Positions 53,490-62,703 of a DNA stretch of 64,000 bases are shown in pieces. Origin of the DNA: Pseudovibrio brasiliensis (GTDB lineage Bacteria; Pseudomonadota; Alphaproteobacteria; Rhizobiales; Stappiaceae). The number at the start of each line of letters is the position of its first letter. Position 1 is the first letter of the stretch. Made by a program: the position numbers and the translations under genes. Under the pieces are notes generated by a model. That model searched no databases, had not been told where the DNA came from, and saw nothing but the letters and a program-made list of their open reading frames with translations. The stretch covers positions 62,001-126,000 of the forward strand of contig NZ_CP074127.1 of NCBI RefSeq assembly GCF_018282095.1. The letters are read 5' to 3'.

Positions 53490-54293
53490 CTAAAGCGCTG
53501 CAGCGCGTTTCTTTGCTTGGTATCTCAGATGCTTATCAAGGATGCCGGGCAAGAAGATCATTGCAAGCACACAAAGCAGGGCTGATTGAACAAGCAATCG
53601 GAATGGAGAACCGAAGTCAGACTTCAGGCCGGTTGCCACTGCGAATAGCTCAACACTGCCATGAACAGCGAGAAAAGAGCTTGCTAGTAGGATCAAAATA
53701 ATCTTGGTTTTTTCTTTGATGAACTGAACATAGGCAATGTTTTGAAGGCGCGTGTCCTCTGGCTCACTAAACATCCAAAGTCGCGAAGAGAAATAAAGCG
53801 CTCCGAAGAGAGAGACTGTGATGACGGCGATAGAAAGATACTCAGCAGGGCCTGTGAGATCTATCTGCAGTTTACCTGCGACAAATCCAAAGACAGCGAA
53901 CAGCGCTTGCAGAGTTATATAGCAGAGAGAGAACTTCGCTATGAAACCGGCGAGAAAGACTGTGCTGTTCTCAAGCATTCTGCAGTTTACTCTGGCGGCT
54001 GAAATGGCAACCAGATAATTAGGCAGCCGCTTTGCCCCCTTTTCAGTGATTTGCCAGCATCGAAAGGTGCCATTGGCTGTCAGCTCAGGTTCTACATCAA
54101 CCACCTTGGCCCATCCACGCAGAGAAATCTCGCTCAGGAAACGATCTTTGGGAAAGCCTTTGGGAATGATCTGGCTCGCTGCCGGGTCTTCTATCATCGC
54201 ATGCAAAGCTGCTTTGTCATGCCCGGACAATGCTTCGTACGAGGTGGGAGTGTCCTGATGTTTTTGCTCTGATCTGTTCAGTTCAATTTCCAT
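53490..54293 (-). CDS. hypothetical membrane protein
   Basis: The 267-residue protein has an N-terminal soluble region of about 100 residues with a wing-like GTFRCWQITEKGAKRL segment. Four hydrophobic helices follow, near 115-140, 150-168, 195-215 and 228-250, and a basic tail. The first part may be a winged-helix-like domain, but that is only a resemblance. No family is recognised. It is convergent with the TetR gene and monocistronic. Confidence 0.55.
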   Translation of the reverse strand: MEIELNRSEQKHQDTPTSYEALSGHDKAALHAMIEDPAASQIIPKGFPKDRFLSEISLRGWAKVVDVEPELTANGTFRCWQITEKGAKRLPNYLVAISAARVNCRMLENSTVFLAGFIAKFSLCYITLQALFAVFGFVAGKLQIDLTGPAEYLSIAVITVSLFGALYFSSRLWMFSEPEDTRLQNIAYVQFIKEKTKIILILLASSFLAVHGSVELFAVATGLKSDFGSPFRLLVQSALLCVLAMIFLPGILDKHLRYQAKKRAAAL

Positions 54294-54555
54294 GCAGTGT
54301 CTCTAAAACCATCGGAAGCAGTTGGGGAGAATTTCTGAGTTTTCGCTGATAAATGTTAGTGCGTACAGCTATGTCATGAAAGCTTCGGAAACTCAGGGTA
54401 CGATTTCTGAAGTGCTGCTTAATTGTATTTCAGGGGTTATAGTCGATAGCGAAAAATATGTATTTATTGCAATACGTTACCGCATAACCGTGCCGTTACC
54501 GTTTTTGTGAAATTCTGCTGCTGATTTACCTTTCTCTCCGGGCCAAAGAGTTCTT

Positions 54556-55923
54556 ATGTTATCTGCAAAAAAGCCGTTTACGCTGCTGGTGTTTTTGTCC
54601 GTTTCTGCCTGTGCCAGCCATCAGGATAAGCACGGGTTGTTTGATAGTCCCTCTCACAATCAGGCTGCAACCAATGAGGTTTCGTTAGAGCAAACGGGGC
54701 AGATGCCTGCTGCGTTTCGCAAGCTGGAGGAGCCGCCGAAATACTTCGCCGCGGCTGACCTTCTCTCCGTCCCCTTGCAGAGCGAGACCTACACCATCAG
54801 TGCAGATGCGCCGAGCAATGGCCGGTTTGCGGTTTTCGCCATCAAAACCGAGGATGGGGCTTACACGGTGCAGGGCAGGCAGTTCATGGAGGATCACATC
54901 CACGAGCTGAACGCACTGGCTGTTCTGCGTGAAAGAAATAAGGCGGTTGCCTTTGCCAAGAGTGCAGGCACAGCCGTCATCACGCCAATCAAGTCGGTCT
55001 ATACAACGGTGACGGCCCCCGTCACCGCCGCCAAGAATGTGTATGGCAACGCCAAAGGCATGGTGAAGTCGGTGCGCAAGGGCGTGGGCAAAGCGGCAAC
55101 CTTTGTGAAAACACGCGGAAACATGCCGCAGGAAACGGCTGAGCGGGAAGAAGATGGTTTCATCAGCGGCTTCTTTGGCCGTCCAGACGCCATCCGCAAG
55201 ATTGCCTTTGAAATGAAAGTGGACCCGTACACCCACTTCACCCCGCTGCGGGATGAGATGACGGAGCTGGCCAATTATCACGCCGCTGGTCAGTTTGGCG
55301 TGGACCAAGGCTTGAGTTTTGTTCCAGGTGTGGGCAGCATCATTATCAGCAGCCTGAAGACAGCAGATAGCCTGACGAAGAGAACGCTTCTGAAAGACCC
55401 GGAAGCGATGGCCGACATCAACAGGGAGCGACTGGCGAAAGCGGGCATTGCCAAGGAAAGCACAGAACCGTTCCTGCTCAATGCGCATTTCACGCCAACG
55501 GAGAAAACCATCTTCACCGGGCTTGCAACAGAGGCGAAAGACCTTGAGGGCATTGATACTCTCATGAAGCATGCGTCGGGTGCGCAGTCTCGTCCGCAAG
55601 CATTTGCTGCACTGATGCAGGTGGAGATGCTGGGGCGCTTGCATGAAAGCAGCAAGATAGAGAAAGTTGAAGTGCACCATGATGTGGTGGTGGCGTATCA
55701 GGCAGATAGCACGGTGAACATTGTGTTGCCCTATGATTACCTGAGCTGGACCTCCTACAACGCCAAGACCATCTGGAAAGTGACCCGAAGCCTCGCAGCT
55801 AAGGATGTTAAGACCAGAGATGTCCGGTTCGTGCTGGCGGGAGACCTTTCCAAAAACAGCCGCAAAGCACTGGAAAGCCGCAGATGGGGTGTGAAGAGAA
55901 ATCTGATCGCAGATCTGCTCTGA
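54556..55923 (+). CDS. hypothetical lipoprotein
   Basis: The 455-residue protein has a lipoprotein signal (LSVSAC lipobox, Cys about residue 19). A central Ala/Lys/Val-rich amphipathic part (SAGTAVITPIKSVYTTVTAP and following, about 135-190) could associate with membranes. The C-terminal region has no recognised domain. The central YGNAKGMVKSVRKGVGKAA stretch is helical and basic. The last codons (LIADLL) belong to a segment duplicated at 56908. Function unknown. Confidence 0.6.
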   Translation: MLSAKKPFTLLVFLSVSACASHQDKHGLFDSPSHNQAATNEVSLEQTGQMPAAFRKLEEPPKYFAAADLLSVPLQSETYTISADAPSNGRFAVFAIKTEDGAYTVQGRQFMEDHIHELNALAVLRERNKAVAFAKSAGTAVITPIKSVYTTVTAPVTAAKNVYGNAKGMVKSVRKGVGKAATFVKTRGNMPQETAEREEDGFISGFFGRPDAIRKIAFEMKVDPYTHFTPLRDEMTELANYHAAGQFGVDQGLSFVPGVGSIIISSLKTADSLTKRTLLKDPEAMADINRERLAKAGIAKESTEPFLLNAHFTPTEKTIFTGLATEAKDLEGIDTLMKHASGAQSRPQAFAALMQVEMLGRLHESSKIEKVEVHHDVVVAYQADSTVNIVLPYDYLSWTSYNAKTIWKVTRSLAAKDVKTRDVRFVLAGDLSKNSRKALESRRWGVKRNLIADLL

Positions 55924-56153
55924 TTTAAGTGGACAGCGCCCCGCGCACAAATCCATCAAACGCGGTGATCCTTGGATTGCCGCGGTTGGAGGGATGGTAG
56001 AGCAGCCAGAGATCGGTCTGATAGATGGCAGGCTGCTCACCAACAATTCGCAGGCCATCCAGAAGCGTTGGTATGTCGGGCAAGATGCCGACGCCCAGAC
56101 CACTGCGGATACCCCCGGTAAGCATCGCCATGCTGTCATAGCGGAGCGTGCTG
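55896..56153. repeat. left copy of an approximately 258-bp direct repeat
   Basis: It aligns without gaps to 56908-57165 (offset 1012), with roughly a dozen mismatches by eye. About half of these cluster around the convergent stop codons. It contains the last nine codons of the lipoprotein gene and the last 76 or so codons of a LysR gene. Confidence 0.9.
55925..56153 (-). pseudogene. truncated LysR copy (3' end only)
   Basis: The minus-strand frame codes for the final segment of the LysR protein at 56937 (LRYDSMAMLTGGIRSGLG ... GFVRGALST), with a few substitutions. The rest of the gene is missing; upstream the frame enters unrelated A+T-rich DNA. It has no helix-turn-helix and cannot be a functional regulator. 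Confidence 0.85.
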
Positions 56154-56223
56154 ATAAAGTTACAAGAAACAAAGATTGAAAACCGGACTGATGAGGTGGT
56201 GTTTGCAAACTTGGCAAAAATAA

Positions 56224-56763
56224 TCAAATAGTTCTATTTTTTTGCTTCTGAGTTCTAAGATGACTATGGTTAGCGTTAGTAAACTCGCGAAATATGGTAC
56301 TAAGCGCTTTTCTGAACTCCAACTCAGGGAAACTGTAGTCATATGGCACCTCATTAGTTTGGCGCCAAGTCTCAAGTTGAAGGCTATTCTCTTTCAATAA
56401 CTTGTATAAATTTAACTGATCTGAATGCGGTTTATAATTCTTCGTATGAAACAGAGATTTGTAGGAAGTATCTAATAGATCTTGTGTATTTGAGCTAAGA
56501 GTTTTGAATAACTTAAGCAAGTTTTGCGAGTTGGGTACCTCATTTTGTGGACGTTCGTAAACGCACCACGCTTTCAGTGCCATTTCGAATGCAAATACTA
56601 GCAGTAGAGGCTCGCTTATGCGGGGCTGTAAAATCTTTGTATTACTTTTGTGATGAACACAATTGTTCTCATTGGATGAAATTAAACAATATAAATTAAT
56701 TGCGGAGCGCATAATAGCAAGAGGATCTGCTGCTTTAAATTGATTTTGAAGTATATTTTCCAT
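56224..56763 (-). CDS. hypothetical cargo protein with HEPN-like features
   Basis: The 179-residue, helix-rich, A+T-rich gene is the only gene between the two copies of the 258-bp repeat. The middle part, VFAFEMALKAWCVYE, then SQNLLKLFKTL, resembles the helical core of HEPN domains (the E-x3-K helix followed by HxL-type loop and LF helix). There is an R-x6-H near the C-terminus (Arg159-His166), which matches the HEPN nuclease spacing. This is a weak family resemblance. If right, it could be an RNA-targeting defence or toxin protein. No partner gene such as an MNT antitoxin is seen. Confidence 0.5.
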   Translation of the reverse strand: MENILQNQFKAADPLAIMRSAINLYCLISSNENNCVHHKSNTKILQPRISEPLLLVFAFEMALKAWCVYERPQNEVPNSQNLLKLFKTLSSNTQDLLDTSYKSLFHTKNYKPHSDQLNLYKLLKENSLQLETWRQTNEVPYDYSFPELEFRKALSTIFREFTNANHSHLRTQKQKNRTI

Positions 56764-56907
56764 TGTATATCTTGATCGTATTTTTAATAAAATTTAATTT
56801 TATAGTAATATTGTAATAATTTAAACTCTTAAAATTGATGGTATTGATCCAAAGATATTTGAGATGGCAATGTTTGGAGTTTGAAGCCTTATTAACTAAG
56901 GCTCGTT

Positions 56908-57165
56908 GAAAAATCTGATCGCAGATCTGCTCTGAGCTAAGCTGCTAGCGCCCCGCGCACAAATCCATCAAACGCGGTGATCCTTGGATTGCCGCGGTTG
57001 GAGGGATGGTAGAGCAGCCAGAGATCGGTCTGATAGATGGGAGGCTGCTCACCAACAATTCGCAGGCCATCCAGAAGCGTTGGTATGTCGGGCAAGATGC
57101 CGACGCCCAGACCACTGCGGATGCCCCCGGCGAGCATCGCCATGCTGTCATAGCGGAGCATGCTG
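56908..57165. repeat. right copy of an approximately 258-bp direct repeat
   Basis: This copy overlaps the 3' end of the intact LysR gene and carries a relic of the last codons of the lipoprotein gene (AATCTGATCGCAGATCTGCT) just before the LysR stop. It thereby shows that lipoprotein and LysR genes were directly adjacent before insertion. Confidence 0.9.
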
Positions 57166-57800
57166 GCCGGTGAGGGCACCTTTTCACGAAACCACTCGGT
57201 GGCCGGATGCGCCTGCAAACTGTCACCGGGGATCAGCCATGTCAGCTCCTGAAGATCCGGCAGACCATCTCCCAAAACATCCAGATAGCGCGGCGCAACC
57301 ACCAGCTTGTAATCGATGGTGCCCAGCCTCATGCCGATCATATCTTCCGGCGGTTGGCTGGTGGGGCGCAGGGCCACATCATAGCGGCGCTCGCTCAGGT
57401 TCTCGAAACTGTTGGTGACGTTGAACTCCAGCTGCAGGTTGGGGTGGGCCTCACGAAACGCTGCGAGGTGAGGGTGGATCACGCTTTGCAGCAGCAGGTC
57501 TGTGGTCGTCACCCGCAGCGGGCCGGAAAGCCCGGTGTCTTCGCTGCCCAGCAGAGCATCGGCCGCGGAAAGGCCCGCATGGATCTGCTCGGCCTGCTCA
57601 CACAGCGCCAGCCCTAATGGCAGTGGCTTGAAACCGGCACGGGAGCGGGTGAACAGCGGTTCGCCCACCTTGGCCTCGATGCGCTTTATCCCGCGAAACA
57701 CAGAGGAGGTGTCCTTGCCAAGCGCGAGGGCGGCGTTCTCCAACGTTCGCTCGCGTGTCAGGTGCATAATCACCAGAAGATCGTCTGCGCTCAGTTTCAT
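56937..57800 (-). CDS. LysR-family regulator (intact copy)
   Basis: The start is ATG 57800 (MKLSADDLLVIMHLTRERTL). The 287-residue protein has the LysR helix-turn-helix (ENAALALGKDTSSVFRGIKRIEAKVG) and a full effector domain. It is divergent from the secreted cupin gene (128 bases) and probably regulates it. Its last 76 codons are duplicated at 55925-56153. Confidence 0.85.
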   Translation of the reverse strand: MKLSADDLLVIMHLTRERTLENAALALGKDTSSVFRGIKRIEAKVGEPLFTRSRAGFKPLPLGLALCEQAEQIHAGLSAADALLGSEDTGLSGPLRVTTTDLLLQSVIHPHLAAFREAHPNLQLEFNVTNSFENLSERRYDVALRPTSQPPEDMIGMRLGTIDYKLVVAPRYLDVLGDGLPDLQELTWLIPGDSLQAHPATEWFREKVPSPASMLRYDSMAMLAGGIRSGLGVGILPDIPTLLDGLRIVGEQPPIYQTDLWLLYHPSNRGNPRITAFDGFVRGALAA

Positions 57801-57928
57801 ATGCATGTCCGCCCTTGTTCGCTGCAACTATGCATATTTCACAGGATCGGGGCAATCGCTAGTCTCTGTCTCACATCAAAAGCACATCGCTTTACGCTTA
57901 TAAAAACAGAGAGTTACGAGGAAGATCT

Positions 57929-58354
57929 ATGTTCAAAACAGCCCTGAAGGCCATCAGTGCAGCCGCCCTCATCGCTATGTCCACCGCCGCGTTTGCTGGG
58001 GGAGACGAAGACCACATGACACAACTGAAAGACATTGAGTGGACCCAGTTTGGCAACACGCCAATCCATATTTCTGTGCTATGGGGTGATCGTGATACCG
58101 GCCCTTATGGCATGTACCTGAAAATGCCGGGTGGCTTTCATGTGGGCGAGCATGGCCACTCCAATGACTATTATGCCGTCACCGTGCAAGGCCAGTGGGA
58201 ACACACCCGCGCTGGAAAAAAGGAGGTGCTGCCGGTTGGTTCCTTCGTGATGCAGCCGGGTGAAGAGTTCCACGACGATGCCTGTGTCGGCCCAAAAGAC
58301 TGCATTCTGCTGGTCGTCCAAAACGGCAAAGGCGACGTCCTCCTGCCGCAGTAA
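57929..58354 (+). CDS. exported cupin-domain protein
   Basis: The 141-residue protein has a signal peptide ending near AFA-23. A single cupin follows: GFHVGEHGHSNDYYAVTVQG (metal-type His motif) and then LPVGSFVMQPGEEFHDD. Two late Cys (ACVGPKDC) could form a periplasmic disulfide. The reaction is unknown. It is followed by a strong terminator and is divergent from a LysR gene. Confidence 0.8.
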   Translation: MFKTALKAISAAALIAMSTAAFAGGDEDHMTQLKDIEWTQFGNTPIHISVLWGDRDTGPYGMYLKMPGGFHVGEHGHSNDYYAVTVQGQWEHTRAGKKEVLPVGSFVMQPGEEFHDDACVGPKDCILLVVQNGKGDVLLPQ

Positions 58355-58391
58355 GGCGGCCAATCCAGAAAATGCTTGAGTTTCCGAAGAG

Positions 58392-58418
58392 AAATGGAGC
58401 CGTAACGGCTCCATTTTT
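58392..58418 (+). terminator. terminator after the cupin gene
   Basis: The perfect 11-bp stem AAATGGAGCCG/CGGCTCCATTT has a TAA loop, followed by TT. It starts 38 bases after the stop. Confidence 0.88.
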
Positions 58419-58691
58419 GCGTTTGGGGGAGGTGCGCAGCTCTCCACCTAAACTGCCGTAGCGGAGTGCTGAAGTCTCAAGGAAATCAGAGGCTTCAGGG
58501 CGGTCAGTTTGGTTATCTGTTGTATTCAAAGGGATTATTGTACATCCGCTGATATTTCATGCAGTATGGGTCTACGTAATAATGCGAGTAGGCCACGCTC
58601 CAAAAATAATTTTCCAAAAAAACGGCCCGTTTCTTCGCAGATAAATTCCTGCCGTCCCGCGGCAACGCCAGACATTTGTGAGAGTAACCTG

Positions 58692-61600
58692 ATGGTTTCT
58701 GAAGAAAAAAGCAGTGAGCCGACCCCGTCAAAACGCCATAACGCGCCGTCGCTGGATGACAAGTACACCCAGACCAGCGGTGTTGTGTTTCTCACCGGCA
58801 ATCAGGCGCTGGTTCGATTGCCGTTGCAGCAGCGCATGCGCGATGAGCTGGCGGGGCTGAATACGGGTGCTTTTATCTCCGGTTATCGCGGTTCTCCTCT
58901 TGGGCGTTACGATATGGAGCTGTGGCGGGCGCAGCTGCATCTGGATAAGCACAGCATCGTCTTTCAGCCAGGCGTGAATGAGGATCTGGCGGCAACGGCT
59001 ATCTGGGGCTCACAGCACGTGGGCAACATGAAGATGCGCAACAAGGATGGCGTGGTCGGCTTCTGGTACGGCAAAACGCCGGGCGTGGACCGCTCTGGCG
59101 ATGCGTTCCGCCATGCCAACTTTGCAGGCACGCACCCCAAGGGCGGCGTTGTTGCGCTGTGTGGGGATGACCACGCGGCTAAATCCTCCACTGTGGCAGG
59201 CCAGTCGGATCATATGCTGATCGCATCGGGCATGCCGGTGCTTTACCCCGCCAACCCGCAGGATATTCTGGACTACGGCATTCTGGCCGTGGAGATGAGC
59301 CGCTACAGCGGATGCTGGGTGGGTGTGAAACTGGTGACGGATGTGGTGGAAAGCGCCTCTACTGTCGAGGTGGATCTGGACCGCATTGAAGTGGTGAAGC
59401 CGGACCTTAAAGACCCTCAAGGTGGTGTCTGGATTCGCGAGATCGATTTGCCTGTGCAGCAGGAAAAGCGGCTGCTGGAAGAGAAGATTCCACGCGCGCT
59501 TGCGTTTGCGCAGGCCAACAACATCAACCAGATCACCCATGATGCCCATGAGCCGGAGGTGGGCATCATCGCCTCGGGCAAGTCCTACTCCGATCTTCGT
59601 CAGGCCATGAACGAGCTGGGTTTGACCTCTCTTGAAACAGAAAAGCGCCGCATCCGCATTCTGAAGATTGGCATGGTGTGGCCGCTGGACCCGAAGATTA
59701 TCGAGGAGTTTTCGAAGGGCCTGAAGAAGATCCTCGTAGTGGAAGAAAAGCGTCCTGTTGTTGAGGACCAGCTGAAATCCATCCTGTTTGATGCGGACAT
59801 TTCGCTGAAGGTGCAGGGCAAGGGCTTATTGCCGAACTCCGGCGTGCTGGCGGCCAATCAGGTGGCTTCTGCCATTGCGGAGTTTTTGGAGGACGACGGG
59901 CTGAAGGCCAAAGTGCCGGTGCCGATCAAGCTGAAGCCGGGGCCGGTGCGTCGTCCCTCATTCTGTTCCGGTTGCCCGCACAACACCTCCACAAAGGTGC
60001 CCGATGGCAGCCGCGCGTTGGCAGGCATTGGCTGCCACACCATTGCGTATTTTAATGATCCGGTGAAGACCAAGGCCCCCTCTCAAATGGGAGGCGAGGG
60101 TATGCACTGGGTGGGTCAGGCGCCGTTTACGGATGAGCCGCATGTGTTCGCCAACATGGGCGATGGCACCTACTTCCACTCCGGCTTTCTGGCCATGCGT
60201 CAGGCTGTGGCAGCTGATGCAACCATGACCTACAAACTGCTGGTCAACGGCTTTGTTTCCATGACCGGCGGACAGCCCGTTGATGGGGAACAGTCCGTGC
60301 CCCAGCTCATCACCGCCGCGCTCAATGAAGGCGTGAAGAAGGTGGTTGTGGTGACCGAAGACGTGGAGCGGGTCGAAGCCCAGTCCATTCCGGCAGGCGT
60401 TGAGGTGCACCACAGACGAGAGCTGGAAGCGGTGCAGCGCGATCTGCGCGAGATACCGGGTGTGACAGTGCTGATTTACGATCAGGCCTGCGCCACCGAG
60501 CGCCGCCGCCTGCGCAAGCGCGGCAAATGGGAGGACCCAAAGGTCCGCACCTACATTCACCCGGACATCTGTGAAGGCTGTGGTGATTGCGGCGAGAAGT
60601 CGGGCTGTCTTTCCATCGAGCCTCTGGAAACGCCATTGGGCCGCAAACGCCAGATCAACCAGTCCAGCTGTAACAAGGATTTTTCCTGCGTTGAGGGCTT
60701 CTGCCCCAGCTTCGTGACCATTCACGGCGCGGAGCCGAAGAAAGCGACCACACCTGCGGAGCGACAAGTGGAGAGCGTGGGCGATGAGATTCTGGCAGAG
60801 CCGGAGCTACCCGCGATTGAAGGGTCCACTGGTCTGCTGGTGACGGGCATTGGCGGCACAGGCGTTGTCACCATTGGCGCGATCCTGTCCATGGCCGCGC
60901 ATCTGGATGGCAGCCGTGTTTCCACGCTGGACCTGACGGGCCTCGCGCAGAAGTACGGCGCGGTGATGACACACATGCGTATCGCCAAGTCCGCTGATGG
61001 CCTGCAAAGCGCACGGCTGGCAGTTGGTGAAGCGGATGTGGTGATCGGCTGTGATCTGGTGGTAACAGCAGGTGATGAGACGCTGACAACGCTGCGCCAG
61101 GGTTCTGCTCGGGTGGTGGTGAACACGGAAGAAGTGCCGACCATCGACTTTTCCAAGAACCCGGATTGGGACATCAACACGCCCAACCTGCAGGCGCGTT
61201 TGCAAGAGGCGGTTGGTGATCGTCTCGCCTACTTCGACACCACGCAGGCCGCGAAAGATCTCTGCGGCGATGCGGTGATGGCAAATATGATGCTGTTTGG
61301 CGCCGCCTGGCAGCGTGGTCTCATTCCGGTGACGCTCGGCTCCATCCGTCAGGCCATCGAGCTGAACGGCGTGGCCCGTGACAAGAACTTCGAGGCCTTC
61401 AACTGGGGCCGCCTGATGGTGTTGGACCCGGAGCGTGTTGCCAAAGCTCGGGCACCAGTTGCGCAGGTGGTGAAGCTGGACCGACCTCTGCCGCTGGAAG
61501 AGCTGATTGAGGACCGGGTGAACCGCTTGAAGGACTACCAGAGCGGTAGCCTTGGCAAGCTTTACCGTCAAAAGCTGGTGGCACTGAAAAAGGCCGGAGC

Positions 61601-62144
61601 GGGCGAACAGATACTTCGCACTGCCGCGACGCAATATTTCCGCCTTCTGGCGCATAAGGACGAGTTTGAAGTCGCCCGCCTGTTCACTCAGCCGAAGTTC
61701 AGGCAAAACCTGTCGGACAGCTTCGAGGGTGATCTGAATGTGCGCTTCCACATCGGCGGTGGTCCCTTTGCACGAAAGGACCGTGTGACCGGCTTGCCTG
61801 TGAAGACCGAGTTCGGGCCGTGGATGATGAAGTTATTCACGGTTCTGTCCAGCCTCAAAGGTCTGCGTGGTTCGTTCCTTGATCCGTTCCGCAACAATGA
61901 GGAGCGCGTTCTCGCAAATGAACTGCGCTCATCATATGAGGCAGACATGGATCTCGTCTGCACTCATCTGGCAGAGCCTGGTGAGAAAGCTGCGCATGAT
62001 CTGCTGAGCTGGCCCGTGAAAGTTCGCGGTTTCGGGCACGTGCGCGCGGGCAATGCGGAAAAAGCGTTGAAGTTGCGCGAGCGACGCAAAACTGCGCTTA
62101 ACAACGCACAAAACAACGCAAAACAGGAAAAGGTGTCTGCATAA
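58692..62144 (+). CDS. indolepyruvate:ferredoxin oxidoreductase (fused)
   Basis: The single 1150-residue polypeptide combines the alpha (TPP) and beta (gamma-type) parts of 2-oxoacid:ferredoxin oxidoreductases. The start is ATG 58692 (MVSEEKSSEP); upstream frame to 58509 is low-quality. An N-terminal pyruvate-type domain holds GYRGSPLGRYD. The TPP-binding part has NMGDGTYFHSGFLAMRQA and GGQPVDGEQS. A CEGCGDCGEKSGC cluster for [4Fe-4S] and a second domain starting GIGGTGVVTIGAI follow. It oxidatively decarboxylates aryl pyruvates, giving acyl-CoA and reduced ferredoxin. Adjacent aminotransferases are not seen. Confidence 0.9.
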   Translation: MVSEEKSSEPTPSKRHNAPSLDDKYTQTSGVVFLTGNQALVRLPLQQRMRDELAGLNTGAFISGYRGSPLGRYDMELWRAQLHLDKHSIVFQPGVNEDLAATAIWGSQHVGNMKMRNKDGVVGFWYGKTPGVDRSGDAFRHANFAGTHPKGGVVALCGDDHAAKSSTVAGQSDHMLIASGMPVLYPANPQDILDYGILAVEMSRYSGCWVGVKLVTDVVESASTVEVDLDRIEVVKPDLKDPQGGVWIREIDLPVQQEKRLLEEKIPRALAFAQANNINQITHDAHEPEVGIIASGKSYSDLRQAMNELGLTSLETEKRRIRILKIGMVWPLDPKIIEEFSKGLKKILVVEEKRPVVEDQLKSILFDADISLKVQGKGLLPNSGVLAANQVASAIAEFLEDDGLKAKVPVPIKLKPGPVRRPSFCSGCPHNTSTKVPDGSRALAGIGCHTIAYFNDPVKTKAPSQMGGEGMHWVGQAPFTDEPHVFANMGDGTYFHSGFLAMRQAVAADATMTYKLLVNGFVSMTGGQPVDGEQSVPQLITAALNEGVKKVVVVTEDVERVEAQSIPAGVEVHHRRELEAVQRDLREIPGVTVLIYDQACATERRRLRKRGKWEDPKVRTYIHPDICEGCGDCGEKSGCLSIEPLETPLGRKRQINQSSCNKDFSCVEGFCPSFVTIHGAEPKKATTPAERQVESVGDEILAEPELPAIEGSTGLLVTGIGGTGVVTIGAILSMAAHLDGSRVSTLDLTGLAQKYGAVMTHMRIAKSADGLQSARLAVGEADVVIGCDLVVTAGDETLTTLRQGSARVVVNTEEVPTIDFSKNPDWDINTPNLQARLQEAVGDRLAYFDTTQAAKDLCGDAVMANMMLFGAAWQRGLIPVTLGSIRQAIELNGVARDKNFEAFNWGRLMVLDPERVAKARAPVAQVVKLDRPLPLEELIEDRVNRLKDYQSGSLGKLYRQKLVALKKAGAGEQILRTAATQYFRLLAHKDEFEVARLFTQPKFRQNLSDSFEGDLNVRFHIGGGPFARKDRVTGLPVKTEFGPWMMKLFTVLSSLKGLRGSFLDPFRNNEERVLANELRSSYEADMDLVCTHLAEPGEKAAHDLLSWPVKVRGFGHVRAGNAEKALKLRERRKTALNNAQNNAKQEKVSA

Positions 62145-62169
62145 GGCTAACCTGCTGGATTGATTGGGT

Positions 62170-62205
62170 AAAACGGGGTGAGGTCTGCTGACTTTGCCCT
62201 GTTTT
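62170..62205 (+). terminator. weak terminator after the oxidoreductase gene
   Basis: AAAACGGGG pairs with CCCTGTTTT (one G-T pair) around an 18-base loop, with T's ending the 3' arm. It lies 26 bases after the stop. Confidence 0.4.
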
Positions 62206-62669
62206 CGTTTGGGGCCTTACATAGCAACGCAAAAGAACGCAGCAATTGCACCCAAAAATCTATCCCCGGTTTGAAGAATACGGAAAAGGTGGCGGTTATT
62301 CCCCTGCTCAAAAAACGCTGAGCCCAACTTATGCACCTGCGCGATGATGATAAATCTGGATTGGAAGATCTACGTAATATTACCGCTATAGATTCGACTT
62401 TTTCAAAGATTAATTCCAAAATATGCATTATGCACTTATGGATAATCCCTAATAGTGGTTGTAGTTTTATTTTAGTACTGTCGAATAAATGGGTTCTGTA
62501 TCAGAAATAATATCTGACTTAAGCTTATCTATAACATGTATTGTGAGGCATAATCCAGTTAAATATTAACAAAACTATAATAATAGTGATTGTTGTATTT
62601 ACGCAAGGAGAGCGGTAATCAACCCCAGGTGGTTGAAACCAGCGTCATATGAGTGGAAGATGGCGGAAC

Positions 62670-62692
62670 CCATACTGAATTTTACAGTATGG
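62670..62692 (+). repeat. inverted repeat at the chemotaxis receptor start
   Basis: CCATACTG-N7-CAGTATGG is perfect. It covers an in-frame ATG (62689), so the downstream ATG 62704 is the more likely start. The repeat could be an operator or a hairpin that affects translation. Confidence 0.4.
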
Positions 62693-62703
62693 CGAAGCAA
62701 AAA

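Larger units (their letters stand above)
62145..62703. other. long intergenic region before the chemotaxis receptor
   Basis: About 560 bases, A+T-rich from 62400 onward. A weak terminator lies at 62170-62205 and an inverted repeat at 62670-62692. A hairpin (CAACC/GGTTG) near 62619-62636 precedes the receptor start. I looked for a cyclic-di-GMP riboswitch and could not make one out. A 93-codon minus-strand frame (62147-62428) has no support as a gene. Confidence 0.45.

Noticed and set aside
54322-54510. 62-codon plus-strand frame before the lipoprotein
   Set aside because: No ribosome site, no resemblance to known proteins, and A+T-rich intergenic composition.
54685-56217. 510-codon minus-strand frame
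   Set aside because: It is mostly antisense to the lipoprotein gene, which has a proper lipoprotein signal and start; the right end only overlaps the truncated LysR copy in another frame.
62600-62660. Cyclic-di-GMP riboswitch before the chemotaxis receptor
   Set aside because: A CAACC/GGTTG hairpin is present, but the conserved GEMM core could not be seen.
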